Positions 56,905 through 64,000 of a stretch of DNA of 64,000 nt are shown here, one piece after another. This DNA comes from a virus. Every line of letters starts with the position of its first letter. Positions within the stretch are counted from its first letter, which is position 1. The translations under genes and the position numbers were made by a program. The notes beneath the pieces were generated by a model. The model searched no databases. It had not been told where the DNA came from and saw only the letters and a list, made by a program, of their open reading frames with translations. The DNA lies in the IMG/VR virus record IMGVR_UViG_3300002053_001113, positions 1 through 64,000 of that record; one strand, given 5' to 3'.

Positions 56905-57250
56905 ATTTATTCAACCTCGCTCTTGCTTCTGGTGTTAATATAGTCACCTTCTCAAAAGTTGACGTTCTTAATACTTGTGCATATTGTGATTCAGATAACA
57001 TAAGTTTAAGCTGTCCTTTATCAATTGTTTCTCTTTTTTGTGTAGATATCGTAACACTTATATTTGTATTCTCATCTTTATATTTTTCCCACTTTCTTTC
57101 CTTTAGATAGACTTTAATTTTATCTCTCAAACTTTCCTCTATTTTTTGTATCTCTGATAGTACATTATTAACTTCTTGCCATCTAGAAAGAATGGACGTA
57201 ATATTTTTTTCGTCCAAACCTTCTAGTAATATTTCTGTATTATTTACCAT
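56885..57250 (-). CDS. Helical hypothetical protein, 121 aa
   Basis: Charged helices with a central beta segment (N-I-S-V-T-I-S-T-Q). Directly after the DUF932 gene (adjacent by one base), so probably functions with it. In phages such small genes near DUF932 are of unknown role. Confidence 0.55.
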   Translation of the reverse strand: MVNNTEILLEGLDEKNITSILSRWQEVNNVLSEIQKIEESLRDKIKVYLKERKWEKYKDENTNISVTISTQKRETIDKGQLKLMLSESQYAQVLRTSTFEKVTILTPEARARLNKYAKGNK

Positions 57251-58165
57251 TTATATAACTCCTTTTTCCATTGGCAATTTTGCTAATGGAGTTAATAAAA
57301 GTCTTTGTGCCTTTTTCTGTAAAACATTCTCAACGTGTGGAGTTATATGTTCACCATGTGTTAAGTAACTGGTTACTGCATTGTACATATCCCACCTATT
57401 AAACTTGGCTTTCATTTTACTTTTATCAGTCCACACATAACTCACACTCTTTTTATTAGTTTTTTTGTCAGTCACTATAACAACATCAACACCAAGTTTT
57501 TGTAATATTTTCTCTCTGTGTTTCAATTGGTCAAACAACTTGCCTATAATCCTACAAGCCATTTTCCACTCAATGCTGTCCTTCATACTCTCTGAAACCC
57601 AGCCCTTTAAATCATCTCTGGCATTAATAATTGCTGATATACGTCCCTCTACAAAACCTTCTATTTCTCTGATACTTTTATCAATGTGTTTTACAGAAAC
57701 AACTTTCTCATAAGCACTTATTATCATACCATTCATACAAGCTAACCTCGTAAAACGTGGTACAACAAAAAGTCCTGTGGTTTTGTCATAGCTGTTAATT
57801 AATCTAATGCCTGTAGTAAATTCCTCATTAAGTTTATCATACTTAATGTTTCTGCCTTTGAATTCTATGTCTGCAAAAGCTCTGTTTCCTTGCTGTGTAA
57901 TCTCCATAGTAAAGTTAAGCCCCAATCTATTAAGTGCCTCTGCAAAGCTGTCAAAATACTGCTTGTGTGAAACAAGCTGGTAATGATTAACTACTGCAGC
58001 TGCAAACTTTCCTTTACTCACATTGTAGATGCCTTTAAACTTTTCAACATCTTTAAGAACTCCACCATCATCAATCTTTAAAGGCACTTCAACAGCCTTG
58101 TCTAGATTGGAGGTTGCATTCTTAATTTCTGCCAAGGTTTGGCATACGTAGGTTTGTTCTTTCAT
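57251..58165 (-). CDS. DUF932 (phage/plasmid-type) protein, 304 aa
   Basis: Matches the DUF932 pattern: V-N-H-Y-Q-L-V-S-H-K near residue 60, F-A-D-I-E-F, T-G-I-R-L-I-N-S-Y-D-K-T-T near 121-133, A-C-M-N-G-M-I about 143-149, then a helical C-half. Biochemical function of DUF932 is unknown; it is frequent on plasmids and phages. First gene behind a class B promoter; codons are somewhat GC-richer than neighbours. Confidence 0.78.
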   Translation of the reverse strand: MKEQTYVCQTLAEIKNATSNLDKAVEVPLKIDDGGVLKDVEKFKGIYNVSKGKFAAAVVNHYQLVSHKQYFDSFAEALNRLGLNFTMEITQQGNRAFADIEFKGRNIKYDKLNEEFTTGIRLINSYDKTTGLFVVPRFTRLACMNGMIISAYEKVVSVKHIDKSIREIEGFVEGRISAIINARDDLKGWVSESMKDSIEWKMACRIIGKLFDQLKHREKILQKLGVDVVIVTDKKTNKKSVSYVWTDKSKMKAKFNRWDMYNAVTSYLTHGEHITPHVENVLQKKAQRLLLTPLAKLPMEKGVI

Positions 58166-58220
58166 TTTTCTTTACCCCCTTTCGGTTTAACGGTTTAATA
58201 ACAATGTATAAATTAAACGA

Positions 58221-58240
58221 CTATATAAATGTTTTGATTT
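58221..58240 (-). promoter_or_regulatory. Class B promoter, leftward
   Basis: - strand AAATCAAAACATTTATATAG, upstream of the DUF932 ATG at 58165; it overlaps the end of the membrane protein gene by two bases. Confidence 0.66.
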
Positions 58241-58886
58241 ACCTATTCATTCGTCTGAGTAAACTTTCAATTTCCTCATCAACTGGTCTAGGTCTTTTCT
58301 TCTCCTTCTTTTCTTGGAATACAAATTTATATAAAATTATTCCTATTAAACCAACAATAATCAAAATTAATGCAATAACAAATATAACACTTGATGAACC
58401 CTCTGAAAAACTTGGCAAACTAAAACTCTCCTTTTTAACTGGAGAAGCAGGTGGACCAAAAGCCAAATTATTAAAATTAAGTGTCCTTCTAAAATCCTCA
58501 TTAATTAAATCTACCTCTCCTGGCTCAGTTGCCGTTGTCCTGTTTTTTAAACTCTCGTTTGCCTCAATATCATCTTCTGATATTTTATCTAAATAATACT
58601 CCACAACAATATCATATTCATTTGTTGTGTTCTTGTCAGTCTTTAACCATATAATAGTTGGGTTTTTACATTTACAATTCCATAAGTCTGATTCTACCTC
58701 TTTACAATCAATAAAACTATACTCATTAGGTTTAATTTGTTGTTTTCCTCTTAATTTAACAACAATATCATCAATGCATTGACCTATTGTTGTAACATTA
58801 TAATCCACGCCCGAATCTAGACTATAGACTGGTATAACTAAAAGAAAAAACACTAAAACAAAACATAAAATTTTAGCTCTATTCAT
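58239..58886 (-). CDS. Secreted/anchored membrane protein, 215 aa
   Basis: ATG 58886 behind GAGGTGG. Signal peptide (1-20), outer domain with four Cys around residues 31-72 (C-I-D-D, F-I-D-C, W-N-C-K-C), and a TM helix near 165-188 with a basic cytosolic tail. Virion or cell-surface protein; no family. Confidence 0.6.
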   Translation of the reverse strand: MNRAKILCFVLVFFLLVIPVYSLDSGVDYNVTTIGQCIDDIVVKLRGKQQIKPNEYSFIDCKEVESDLWNCKCKNPTIIWLKTDKNTTNEYDIVVEYYLDKISEDDIEANESLKNRTTATEPGEVDLINEDFRRTLNFNNLAFGPPASPVKKESFSLPSFSEGSSSVIFVIALILIIVGLIGIILYKFVFQEKKEKKRPRPVDEEIESLLRRMNR

Positions 58887-58995
58887 TTTCATCCACCTCA
58901 TCAAATATTACAATAATTCTATGTATCACAATTGGTTTACCATAACCATTGAAATAATCCATCATTCGTAGTTCATCCTTAAACTCCTTTTTCAT
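58879..58995 (-). CDS. Small hypothetical protein, 38 aa
   Basis: Overlaps the nuclease stop and the next start (ATGA-type coupling). Strand-rich C-half (I-V-I-H-R-I-I-V-I-F-D). Real but unassigned. Confidence 0.45.
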   Translation of the reverse strand: MKKEFKDELRMMDYFNGYGKPIVIHRIIVIFDEVDENE

Positions 58996-59351
58996 TTTAT
59001 CACTACTTTAATAAAACAACCTTTATTCCAAGTTTTATTTTTGCCCTTACCTTTCCAACGTGGTTTATCCCAAAGCCATAGTTCAAAACTTTCTCCATCT
59101 TTACCATACGTGTCTTTAAATTCACGTATATCTTTTTGATGTTTTAAATAATAATTTCCAGGTCCTAGATGTTTACTACTAATATATTTTCTTTGCTTAC
59201 CTTTAAAGGCAACAACATCAAATAAGCCAGCAAAATCTATTGTTCCAAACCTATAACGTATTGATTTAAAAACAATAATCCAACCAGCTTTAACTAACTC
59301 ATCTCTTATTCTCTTTTCCTTATTGTAACCCTTTTTAACCTTACTTACCAT
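58992..59351 (-). CDS. PD-(D/E)xK nuclease (Hjc-like), 119 aa
   Basis: Archaeal Holliday-junction resolvase-like order: N-terminal K-G-Y-N-K-E-K-R-I-R-D-E-L helix, a W-I-I-V-F-K-S strand, F-D-V-V-A-F-K-G-K (D and K of the active site), then a helix with K-H-Q-K-D-I-R-E-F. The D-x-V-V-A-x-K motif replaces the usual E-x-K, so catalytic residues need checking. It follows PolB with an 11-base overlap; a recombination/replication partnership is natural. Confidence 0.65.
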   Translation of the reverse strand: MVSKVKKGYNKEKRIRDELVKAGWIIVFKSIRYRFGTIDFAGLFDVVAFKGKQRKYISSKHLGPGNYYLKHQKDIREFKDTYGKDGESFELWLWDKPRWKGKGKNKTWNKGCFIKVVIK

Positions 59352-61176
59352 TTTGAAAATCAAATATGTTTTTTACAACAACAGGCTTAATAAAATATTC
59401 CAGTTCACGCCAAACATTACTTAAATCTATATGATTAATTTTTAAACCCTCCTTTTTAAATTCTTCCAAAGTACAATAGCTTTTACCTTTACCAACACCA
59501 ACGTGTTTTAAATTTGGTATCAAAAATTGTACACCACTTCCATATTTTTTTGATATTTGAGCTGGCAAACTATTTGGTGAGGTTTTTGCATACTGCTCAT
59601 AAACTCCAACATCTTTTCTCATAGCAGCTAACCCAACGTCCTTGTCTAAAAGCTCAAAAATTAAATTCTTTAAATATACTTTACTAAAATTAATTTGCCC
59701 ATTCTTAATTTTTGGAACAAGGTGCTCCCAAAAAATCTTACGTGACAACAGGCTATTACTCTTTTTGTTAATACCTAAATTTTTGATTCTAACCTCGCCA
59801 TCTTGTGTAACATAAATATAATTCTTTTTTAGCAAACCAAGTGGCTTATTAATAAAGTCATCTTCGTCCATTTCTACATCTGTTTCTCGTTCCTCTATTG
59901 CTCCTCCTTTAAAGAAAAACATATATTTAATCTCATCGTCAATACCCATATCAAATGTATCCTGTGGAAACGGAACTGTATCTTTTATATCTTTAATTAT
60001 TTTATCTTTTACCTTTAACATTCTACTTTTATTATTAAATCCATCAATAATATAAACACTATCAGTATCTGTGTAAATAACTTTATAGCCATTCTCCCTA
60101 AAAATTTTACGAGCATACTTTGTCCATTGTCTTCCAATTCTAGTACAATCTCCACCAGCAACTTTATCATAAACACGTGTATAATATGAGTTATTTAATA
60201 TTCCATAAATTGTATTAAGTATAATCTTAATTGTGTATTCACGTCTATCCTTTTTACTTTTAAACTCTAATCTTTCGTTGTACCATTTCTTTAATAACTG
60301 CGCCACGTCACTCATCTGGTCTCCATAATAAGTACCTTCAACTTTCCATTTCCCATCCCCAAACCAAACCTTTCTATCATTGGTATCAGTTGGTTGTTTA
60401 CGTCCATATAAATTACATTGAATCATTATATGAGGATACAAACTATTAAAGTCTAAACAGTATATATTTCCCTCAAATCTTTCACCAGCAGGATAGGCAA
60501 CATAACCACCCTTAATACCTGCACCTTCACTTTCATGTTTTCCATAAACCTCTGTCCATTTCATATCTCTACATATTGCCTTATAAGTAAACTTTGCTAT
60601 ACTGGTTGTTAAATAAACTTTTCTTTCAATATCATCTTTTGATATAAATGGTTTAAAACCTGCAAAATAATCTTCAACCCACTCATATAATTTTTTTGTA
60701 ATCTCTATATCACGTTTTGTATATTCTGTTATTTCTTTTCTTTCTTCTGCCGTCCAACTTTCTTTCATAAATAACTTATAATCAATTTCTTTTTTTCCAC
60801 TTTCCTTGTCAACAAGTCCAAGTGTTTTAGTTATATAATCAAGTGTATATCTCATCAATATATCCTTTAACAAGCCCTTTTTTATTTTCATTGCGCCTGC
60901 ACGTTTTTCAAATATCTCCAACAAGTCAATCATAATTCTATATTTTAAACTAATCCCTTCTCTAGAAAGTATAGGATTATCGTAATGTTTATTATTAAAA
61001 CCTACTAAAAATTTATGTGCGTTTATAATCCTTTGTACCTGTTCCAAATCTGTTAATATATAATATTTTTCTGTCTTATAACTATAACAACCAAACACCT
61101 TAAATTTATCCTTACTACTATCTGGCTTACCAAAAGTTTTGGTTTCAATATCATAAATTAAAACACTATCAGTCAT
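59341..61176 (-). CDS. Compact family-B DNA polymerase, 611 aa
   Basis: Proofreading exonuclease: D9-I-E11, G-F-N-N-K-H-Y-D around 59-66, Y152-x3-D156. Polymerase: motif A L-D242-F-N-S-L-Y-P, motif B K317-x3-N-x2-Y-G325, motif C Y-T-D370-T-D372-S, and K451-N-Y453 (KxY). It resembles protein-primed viral PolBs in size and motifs, but A and B are only about 75 residues apart, leaving little room for a normal TPR1 insertion. Start ATG 61176 behind AGGGAAGGA. The likely replicase of the element. Confidence 0.9.
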   Translation of the reverse strand: MTDSVLIYDIETKTFGKPDSSKDKFKVFGCYSYKTEKYYILTDLEQVQRIINAHKFLVGFNNKHYDNPILSREGISLKYRIMIDLLEIFEKRAGAMKIKKGLLKDILMRYTLDYITKTLGLVDKESGKKEIDYKLFMKESWTAEERKEITEYTKRDIEITKKLYEWVEDYFAGFKPFISKDDIERKVYLTTSIAKFTYKAICRDMKWTEVYGKHESEGAGIKGGYVAYPAGERFEGNIYCLDFNSLYPHIMIQCNLYGRKQPTDTNDRKVWFGDGKWKVEGTYYGDQMSDVAQLLKKWYNERLEFKSKKDRREYTIKIILNTIYGILNNSYYTRVYDKVAGGDCTRIGRQWTKYARKIFRENGYKVIYTDTDSVYIIDGFNNKSRMLKVKDKIIKDIKDTVPFPQDTFDMGIDDEIKYMFFFKGGAIEERETDVEMDEDDFINKPLGLLKKNYIYVTQDGEVRIKNLGINKKSNSLLSRKIFWEHLVPKIKNGQINFSKVYLKNLIFELLDKDVGLAAMRKDVGVYEQYAKTSPNSLPAQISKKYGSGVQFLIPNLKHVGVGKGKSYCTLEEFKKEGLKINHIDLSNVWRELEYFIKPVVVKNIFDFQNGK

Positions 61177-61342
61177 TTCCTTCCCTCGCTTCAAAAGTTG
61201 GTTCTGCTAACTCCAACAATTCTTTTTTAATTGTCTCCAGCTCCATTAGTGCCATAGCAATCTCTTTTGTTTGGACATCTTCACTAACACTATAATTAGA
61301 ATTAACAACAACACCTTTCACCTTTATATCAATATTTATCAT
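61169..61342 (-). CDS. Small hypothetical protein, 57 aa
   Basis: Overlaps PolB by 8 bases and its upstream neighbour by ATGA. Beta strand start (I-N-I-D-I-K-V-K-G-V-V-V) and a Glu-rich helix. Adjacent to PolB, possibly a small replication helper. Confidence 0.48.
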   Translation of the reverse strand: MINIDIKVKGVVVNSNYSVSEDVQTKEIAMALMELETIKKELLELAEPTFEAREGND

Positions 61343-61512
61343 CCAACCACCACTCTTCCATTGTCATCAACAAGTATCATACAAAAATGATGTCTACCAA
61401 AAGGATAACTCATCTCATTATCTATAGTTGTAGCTAAATGAAGCTCTTCATTAGCTACTTGATAACAGGCTTCTTTCCATTCATAATCACACCCTTCACA
61501 ATTTGGTATCAT
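61339..61512 (-). CDS. Small Cys/His-rich protein, 57 aa
   Basis: C5-E-G-C8, C16, and H41-H42-F-C44: possible metal site. Ends in V-V-V-G. ATGA overlaps on both sides. Confidence 0.48.
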   Translation of the reverse strand: MIPNCEGCDYEWKEACYQVANEELHLATTIDNEMSYPFGRHHFCMILVDDNGRVVVG

Positions 61513-61868
61513 AGTAATTTTCTAATTGTCTTTATCTTATTTTTCTTTCTCCATCTTTGTTCTTGTACTCCTCCAATTAAAACAACAATAATATCATAAG
61601 CCATTATAATAACAACTGCAATTAAAGTAATAGACATTAACCTCATTGCAGCTGATAATGTATTTCCAGCACTATCTTTTAAATAATCAAATTGGTCATC
61701 ACTTACTATAAGATACGTACTAAAAACCATAGATGAAACTATACTCAACATTGTCACAGTTAGTAATATTATATATACTCCATTAGCGTTTTTCTTTCTG
61801 TCTTTAAATCTATAATCATATTCCTTCTGTTGTAAGGGTGTCATACTCTTGTATGTTTGCCAATTCAT
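61509..61868 (-). CDS. Two-TM membrane protein, 119 aa
   Basis: Charged N-terminal helix (Q-Q-K-E-Y-D-Y-R-F), TM helices at about 33-54 and 76-98, basic tail. No family. Confidence 0.52.
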   Translation of the reverse strand: MNWQTYKSMTPLQQKEYDYRFKDRKKNANGVYIILLTVTMLSIVSSMVFSTYLIVSDDQFDYLKDSAGNTLSAAMRLMSITLIAVVIIMAYDIIVVLIGGVQEQRWRKKNKIKTIRKLL

Positions 61869-62004
61869 TTTTTCTACGCCTCCTTCCTACTCTTTTATTA
61901 TTTATTTTATCTTTTATTTTGCCACACAACTTATAATAATCACATCTCTTACATATTAAACTCTTCTTACTATACTCTCTCGTACCAAAACATCTTGGCT
62001 TCAT
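61816..62004 (-). CDS. Cys-rich basic protein, 62 aa
   Basis: From ATG 62004 (ATGA overlap): C5, then C-K-R-C-D and C27, a four-Cys site followed by a highly basic G-R-R-R-R-K stretch. Zinc or Fe-S is possible. A longer in-frame start adds more Cys but has no SD. Confidence 0.48.
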   Translation of the reverse strand: MKPRCFGTREYSKKSLICKRCDYYKLCGKIKDKINNKRVGRRRRKNELANIQEYDTLTTEGI

Positions 62005-62195
62005 CTCATATACCTCGCAACTGAAAGGCCAGCACCTATTAATATTAAAACAGTTCCAACACCTGTCAGCCACCCTGGGATATTAATCTTAATTATATTA
62101 CTAAAAAAAGGCACAACAAAAATAATAATACCTAAAATCATTATTGGATGTGGTCTAGGTTTTTCAGGTTCAACGTAATATTGCTGCCCATTCAT
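62001..62195 (-). CDS. Two-TM protein, 64 aa
   Basis: Pro-rich cytosolic start (P-E-K-P-R-P-H-P), TM helices at about 16-34 and 38-58. Part of the small membrane-protein chain. SD AGGTGG upstream. Confidence 0.5.
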   Translation of the reverse strand: MNGQQYYVEPEKPRPHPIMILGIIIFVVPFFSNIIKINIPGWLTGVGTVLILIGAGLSVARYMR

Positions 62196-62204
62196 TCTTC
62201 CACC

Positions 62205-63392
62205 TCAAAAATTAAATATTCCAACTTGTTTTGTTTTTTCTAAATGTTGTGGTATTAACCAATTTTCAAACTTCTTTACTGCATTATAAACTCCATTCTC
62301 TATTGCAAAATCAATAAACTCTATGCTCTTTAATGTCTTCTCATTAATGTTTATAGCACGCAAATATTCTAAAAACTTCTCTTTATCATTAACAATATTA
62401 TTTAATAGGTTATTATAATAAATATATTGATATAAATTATGTAAAGAGATTAAAGTACCAGCATATATGTCTGTTCTATTTAAATCTTCAATGTCAACAA
62501 CCGTCCTACATACAGGACACTGGCACGGCAATTCTTTTAAGTGAGGATTTATTTTTTTAAACTTCTCACCAAAACTAAAATTAGGACCTATATCAAATGG
62601 CATATAATAGGTACGGTAAATACTTCCAATATTATAACTGCTACTATCATATGTCACTCCTATGTGTTGTAACTTACTTGCTGCATACACAATCGTTGGA
62701 ACAACGTGTTTTCCACTTGTACCAAAAAAATGTAACCATTTAAAACTCTCTTTCTCAAATTCTCCCTTTTCCCACAAAAACATAAAACCCATTGCTTGTA
62801 TCATTGGGTCCCATGGAGGCTTCATTCCAATTGCCCAACCATCAAACTTAAAATCCTTTACACGTTCATACCATATTTCCATTAACTTAATGTTTTCACC
62901 ATGTAAAACATTTAACAACTTTGCCTTATAGTTCTTTCTCTCCTTTTCAAACAACTCAAAGTTTTTTGCACTCTCCTCAAGTGAGGCTTTAAACTCATCA
63001 TAAGTTGGAGCCTTATCAAGTGTTGGAGGAATATCCAAGTTCATCATTATATCACAGTTTTCTTCCTGCCATCTCAAACTATCTATTGGTTGTATCTTAC
63101 AAGGTTGTCCTCTTATCTTAAAAGAGGCAATTTGAAACCCTGCACTATCCCCAACTAATATTTTATCTTTTGGATAACCAATCATTTCTCTAAAATTAGT
63201 ACTGGCGTTTTTGCCAACACCATAGATACCATAATAACAACTTTGTAAAGCAACGTTGTGTTCATAATGACTATCCTTAGTAAAGAACTTCATATCATAT
63301 TCCTTTCCATCTTTACCTTTATATTTCAGTCCTCTATTCCAAACACTATTAAACTGCTCGCCTATTGCTGGAACAAACTCTGCTTTACTCAT
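62205..63392 (-). CDS. TGT/DpdA-like guanine transglycosylase, 395 aa
   Basis: TGT-fold enzyme likely to exchange guanine for a 7-deazaguanine. Visible: D82-S-A-G-F-Q87 (substrate loop), D120-I-P-P, V-L-H-G at 162-165, W-A-I-G near 186-189, F-G-T-S-G near 223-227, Y-D249-S-S-S (the position of the nucleophile Asp), and the zinc site C290-x-C292-x2-C295...H318. Bacterial/archaeal TGT acts on tRNA; phage DpdA relatives act on DNA. Because the element also encodes QueE, DNA modification is the favoured role. Start ATG behind AAGGTGTTAAG. Confidence 0.8.
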   Translation of the reverse strand: MSKAEFVPAIGEQFNSVWNRGLKYKGKDGKEYDMKFFTKDSHYEHNVALQSCYYGIYGVGKNASTNFREMIGYPKDKILVGDSAGFQIASFKIRGQPCKIQPIDSLRWQEENCDIMMNLDIPPTLDKAPTYDEFKASLEESAKNFELFEKERKNYKAKLLNVLHGENIKLMEIWYERVKDFKFDGWAIGMKPPWDPMIQAMGFMFLWEKGEFEKESFKWLHFFGTSGKHVVPTIVYAASKLQHIGVTYDSSSYNIGSIYRTYYMPFDIGPNFSFGEKFKKINPHLKELPCQCPVCRTVVDIEDLNRTDIYAGTLISLHNLYQYIYYNNLLNNIVNDKEKFLEYLRAININEKTLKSIEFIDFAIENGVYNAVKKFENWLIPQHLEKTKQVGIFNF

Positions 63393-63859
63393 CTTAACAC
63401 CTTATCTCCTTTATAAGTTTTTCCTTCTAGTTTTCTAGTGTCAACTTCTTTAAAAGAATCTAAACCCCCAATAAGTACAAAATTATTTTCTCTCTTTAAT
63501 GATTGTAACTTAATTTGTACTTTCCAAGGTTCGATGACTTTAAGTTTTTTAATACCCAAGTCAGTTATTGAAACAACAAGTCTTGCCCACTTCAATATCT
63601 TCTCACTTAATTTTCTTAATTTTTTATAATCAACCTCAACTGTAATTATAATCCAGTGTTCTGTAGCATCAATTGCCCACTCAACAGTTTTATTATTAAC
63701 AGGAGAACATACTCCTGCACCAAAATATATTTGTTTTATACGTGGATTATGTTTTAAAGCGTGTCCTATCTGCCAAGTAGCAACATCTTTATGGCCAACA
63801 AAAAGTGTCCACATACCTTTTAACTCGCCTTCCTTCTCTTTGCCTATCCATAACTTCAT
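63389..63859 (-). CDS. Hypothetical protein next to the TGT-like gene, 156 aa
   Basis: ATGA overlap with the transglycosylase gene, so probably co-produced. Mixed alpha/beta with F-G-A-G-V-C-S-P and a C-terminal basic stretch. Unknown; it may be an accessory to deazaguanine insertion (inference from position only). Confidence 0.5.
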   Translation of the reverse strand: MKLWIGKEKEGELKGMWTLFVGHKDVATWQIGHALKHNPRIKQIYFGAGVCSPVNNKTVEWAIDATEHWIIITVEVDYKKLRKLSEKILKWARLVVSITDLGIKKLKVIEPWKVQIKLQSLKRENNFVLIGGLDSFKEVDTRKLEGKTYKGDKVLR

Positions 63860-64000
63860 TTTAACATAACGTTTGCCATTTTTGGAACACTATCTAAAGA
63901 TTGTTGCCTTAACTTTTCTTGATTTTCAGTTAAAGCTTTTTGTAGTACAGGGCTCCAATAGTTCTTAATTAAGTATTTTATTTTATCTATTGCTGACTTT
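63856..64000 (-). CDS. Partial hypothetical protein, at least 47 aa
   Basis: Runs off the right edge; only the C-terminal part is present, ending M-A-N-V-M-L-K. Lys/Gln-rich helical end. ATGA overlap with the next gene. Confidence 0.45.
   Translation of the reverse strand, partial: KSAIDKIKYLIKNYWSPVLQKALTENQEKLRQQSLDSVPKMANVMLK

Noticed and set aside
1-64000. CRISPR array, rRNA, IS element
   Set aside because: No regularly spaced 25-37 base repeats, no rRNA-like stretch and no transposase motif were visible.

Overview
This 64 kb window reads as part of a large archaeal virus, or a virus-derived element, with low GC (about 30% by eye). The evidence is archaeal-type TATA/BRE promoters, Shine-Dalgarno-led and tightly overlapping genes, no rRNA, tRNA or housekeeping genes, many sub-100-residue genes, and large secreted Asn/Thr-rich proteins full of N-x-S/T sequons with class-III-like or Sec signal peptides. 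Three tandem copies of a roughly 73-98 residue protein with two hydrophobic segments resemble the major capsid proteins of spindle-shaped archaeal viruses (inference, not verified). The style of the surface proteins (NosD-like beta-helices, W-N-Y-T-N-R-T repeats, tail-fibre-like G-D-T-M-S-G-D motifs) is compatible with a DPANN or other mesophilic archaeal host, but the host cannot be fixed from the window.

Layout. 1-5.4 kb (+): zinc-finger and coiled-coil small proteins, an SF2 helicase, a P-loop ATPase and a winged-helix protein. 5.4-35.5 kb (+): the virion or surface module, with a lipoprotein, a 1408-residue membrane-associated protein, several giant secreted adhesin-like proteins, the capsid-like triplet, a tail-fibre-like protein and two anchored surface proteins. 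Four of five copies of a distinctive AT-alternating promoter (AAAATATATATATAAAGGA type) head transcription units in this stretch. 35.5-40.0 kb (+): a cluster of small genes headed by the fifth copy, ending in queE. 40.05-40.36 kb: a GC-rich, structured non-coding region at the convergent strand switch. 40.4-52.6 kb (-): many small early-type genes, and within them a four-gene ubiquitin-like conjugation cassette in the order Ubl, E2-like, JAB/JAMM peptidase, E1-like. 52.6-54.9 kb: promoters, direct and inverted repeats and a tyrosine integrase. 54.9-64 kb (-): a small membrane-protein operon, a DUF932 gene, a PD-(D/E)xK nuclease, a compact family-B DNA polymerase, and a TGT/DpdA-like transglycosylase.

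How it fits together. Replication and recombination are represented by PolB, the nuclease, the helicase and the integrase. QueE together with the TGT-like enzyme suggests 7-deazaguanine modification of the element's DNA. The Ubl-E2-JAB-E1 cassette has the same gene order as bacterial Bil (ISG15-like) antiphage operons; its presence on an archaeal mobile element is the most striking feature here. A terminator-like hairpin right after the Ubl gene suggests that Ubl is made in excess of its enzymes. Two promoter classes divide the window cleanly: ATCAAAA-TTTATATA promoters serve mainly small, leftward genes and the AT-alternating class serves the structural genes, which suggests early/late control.
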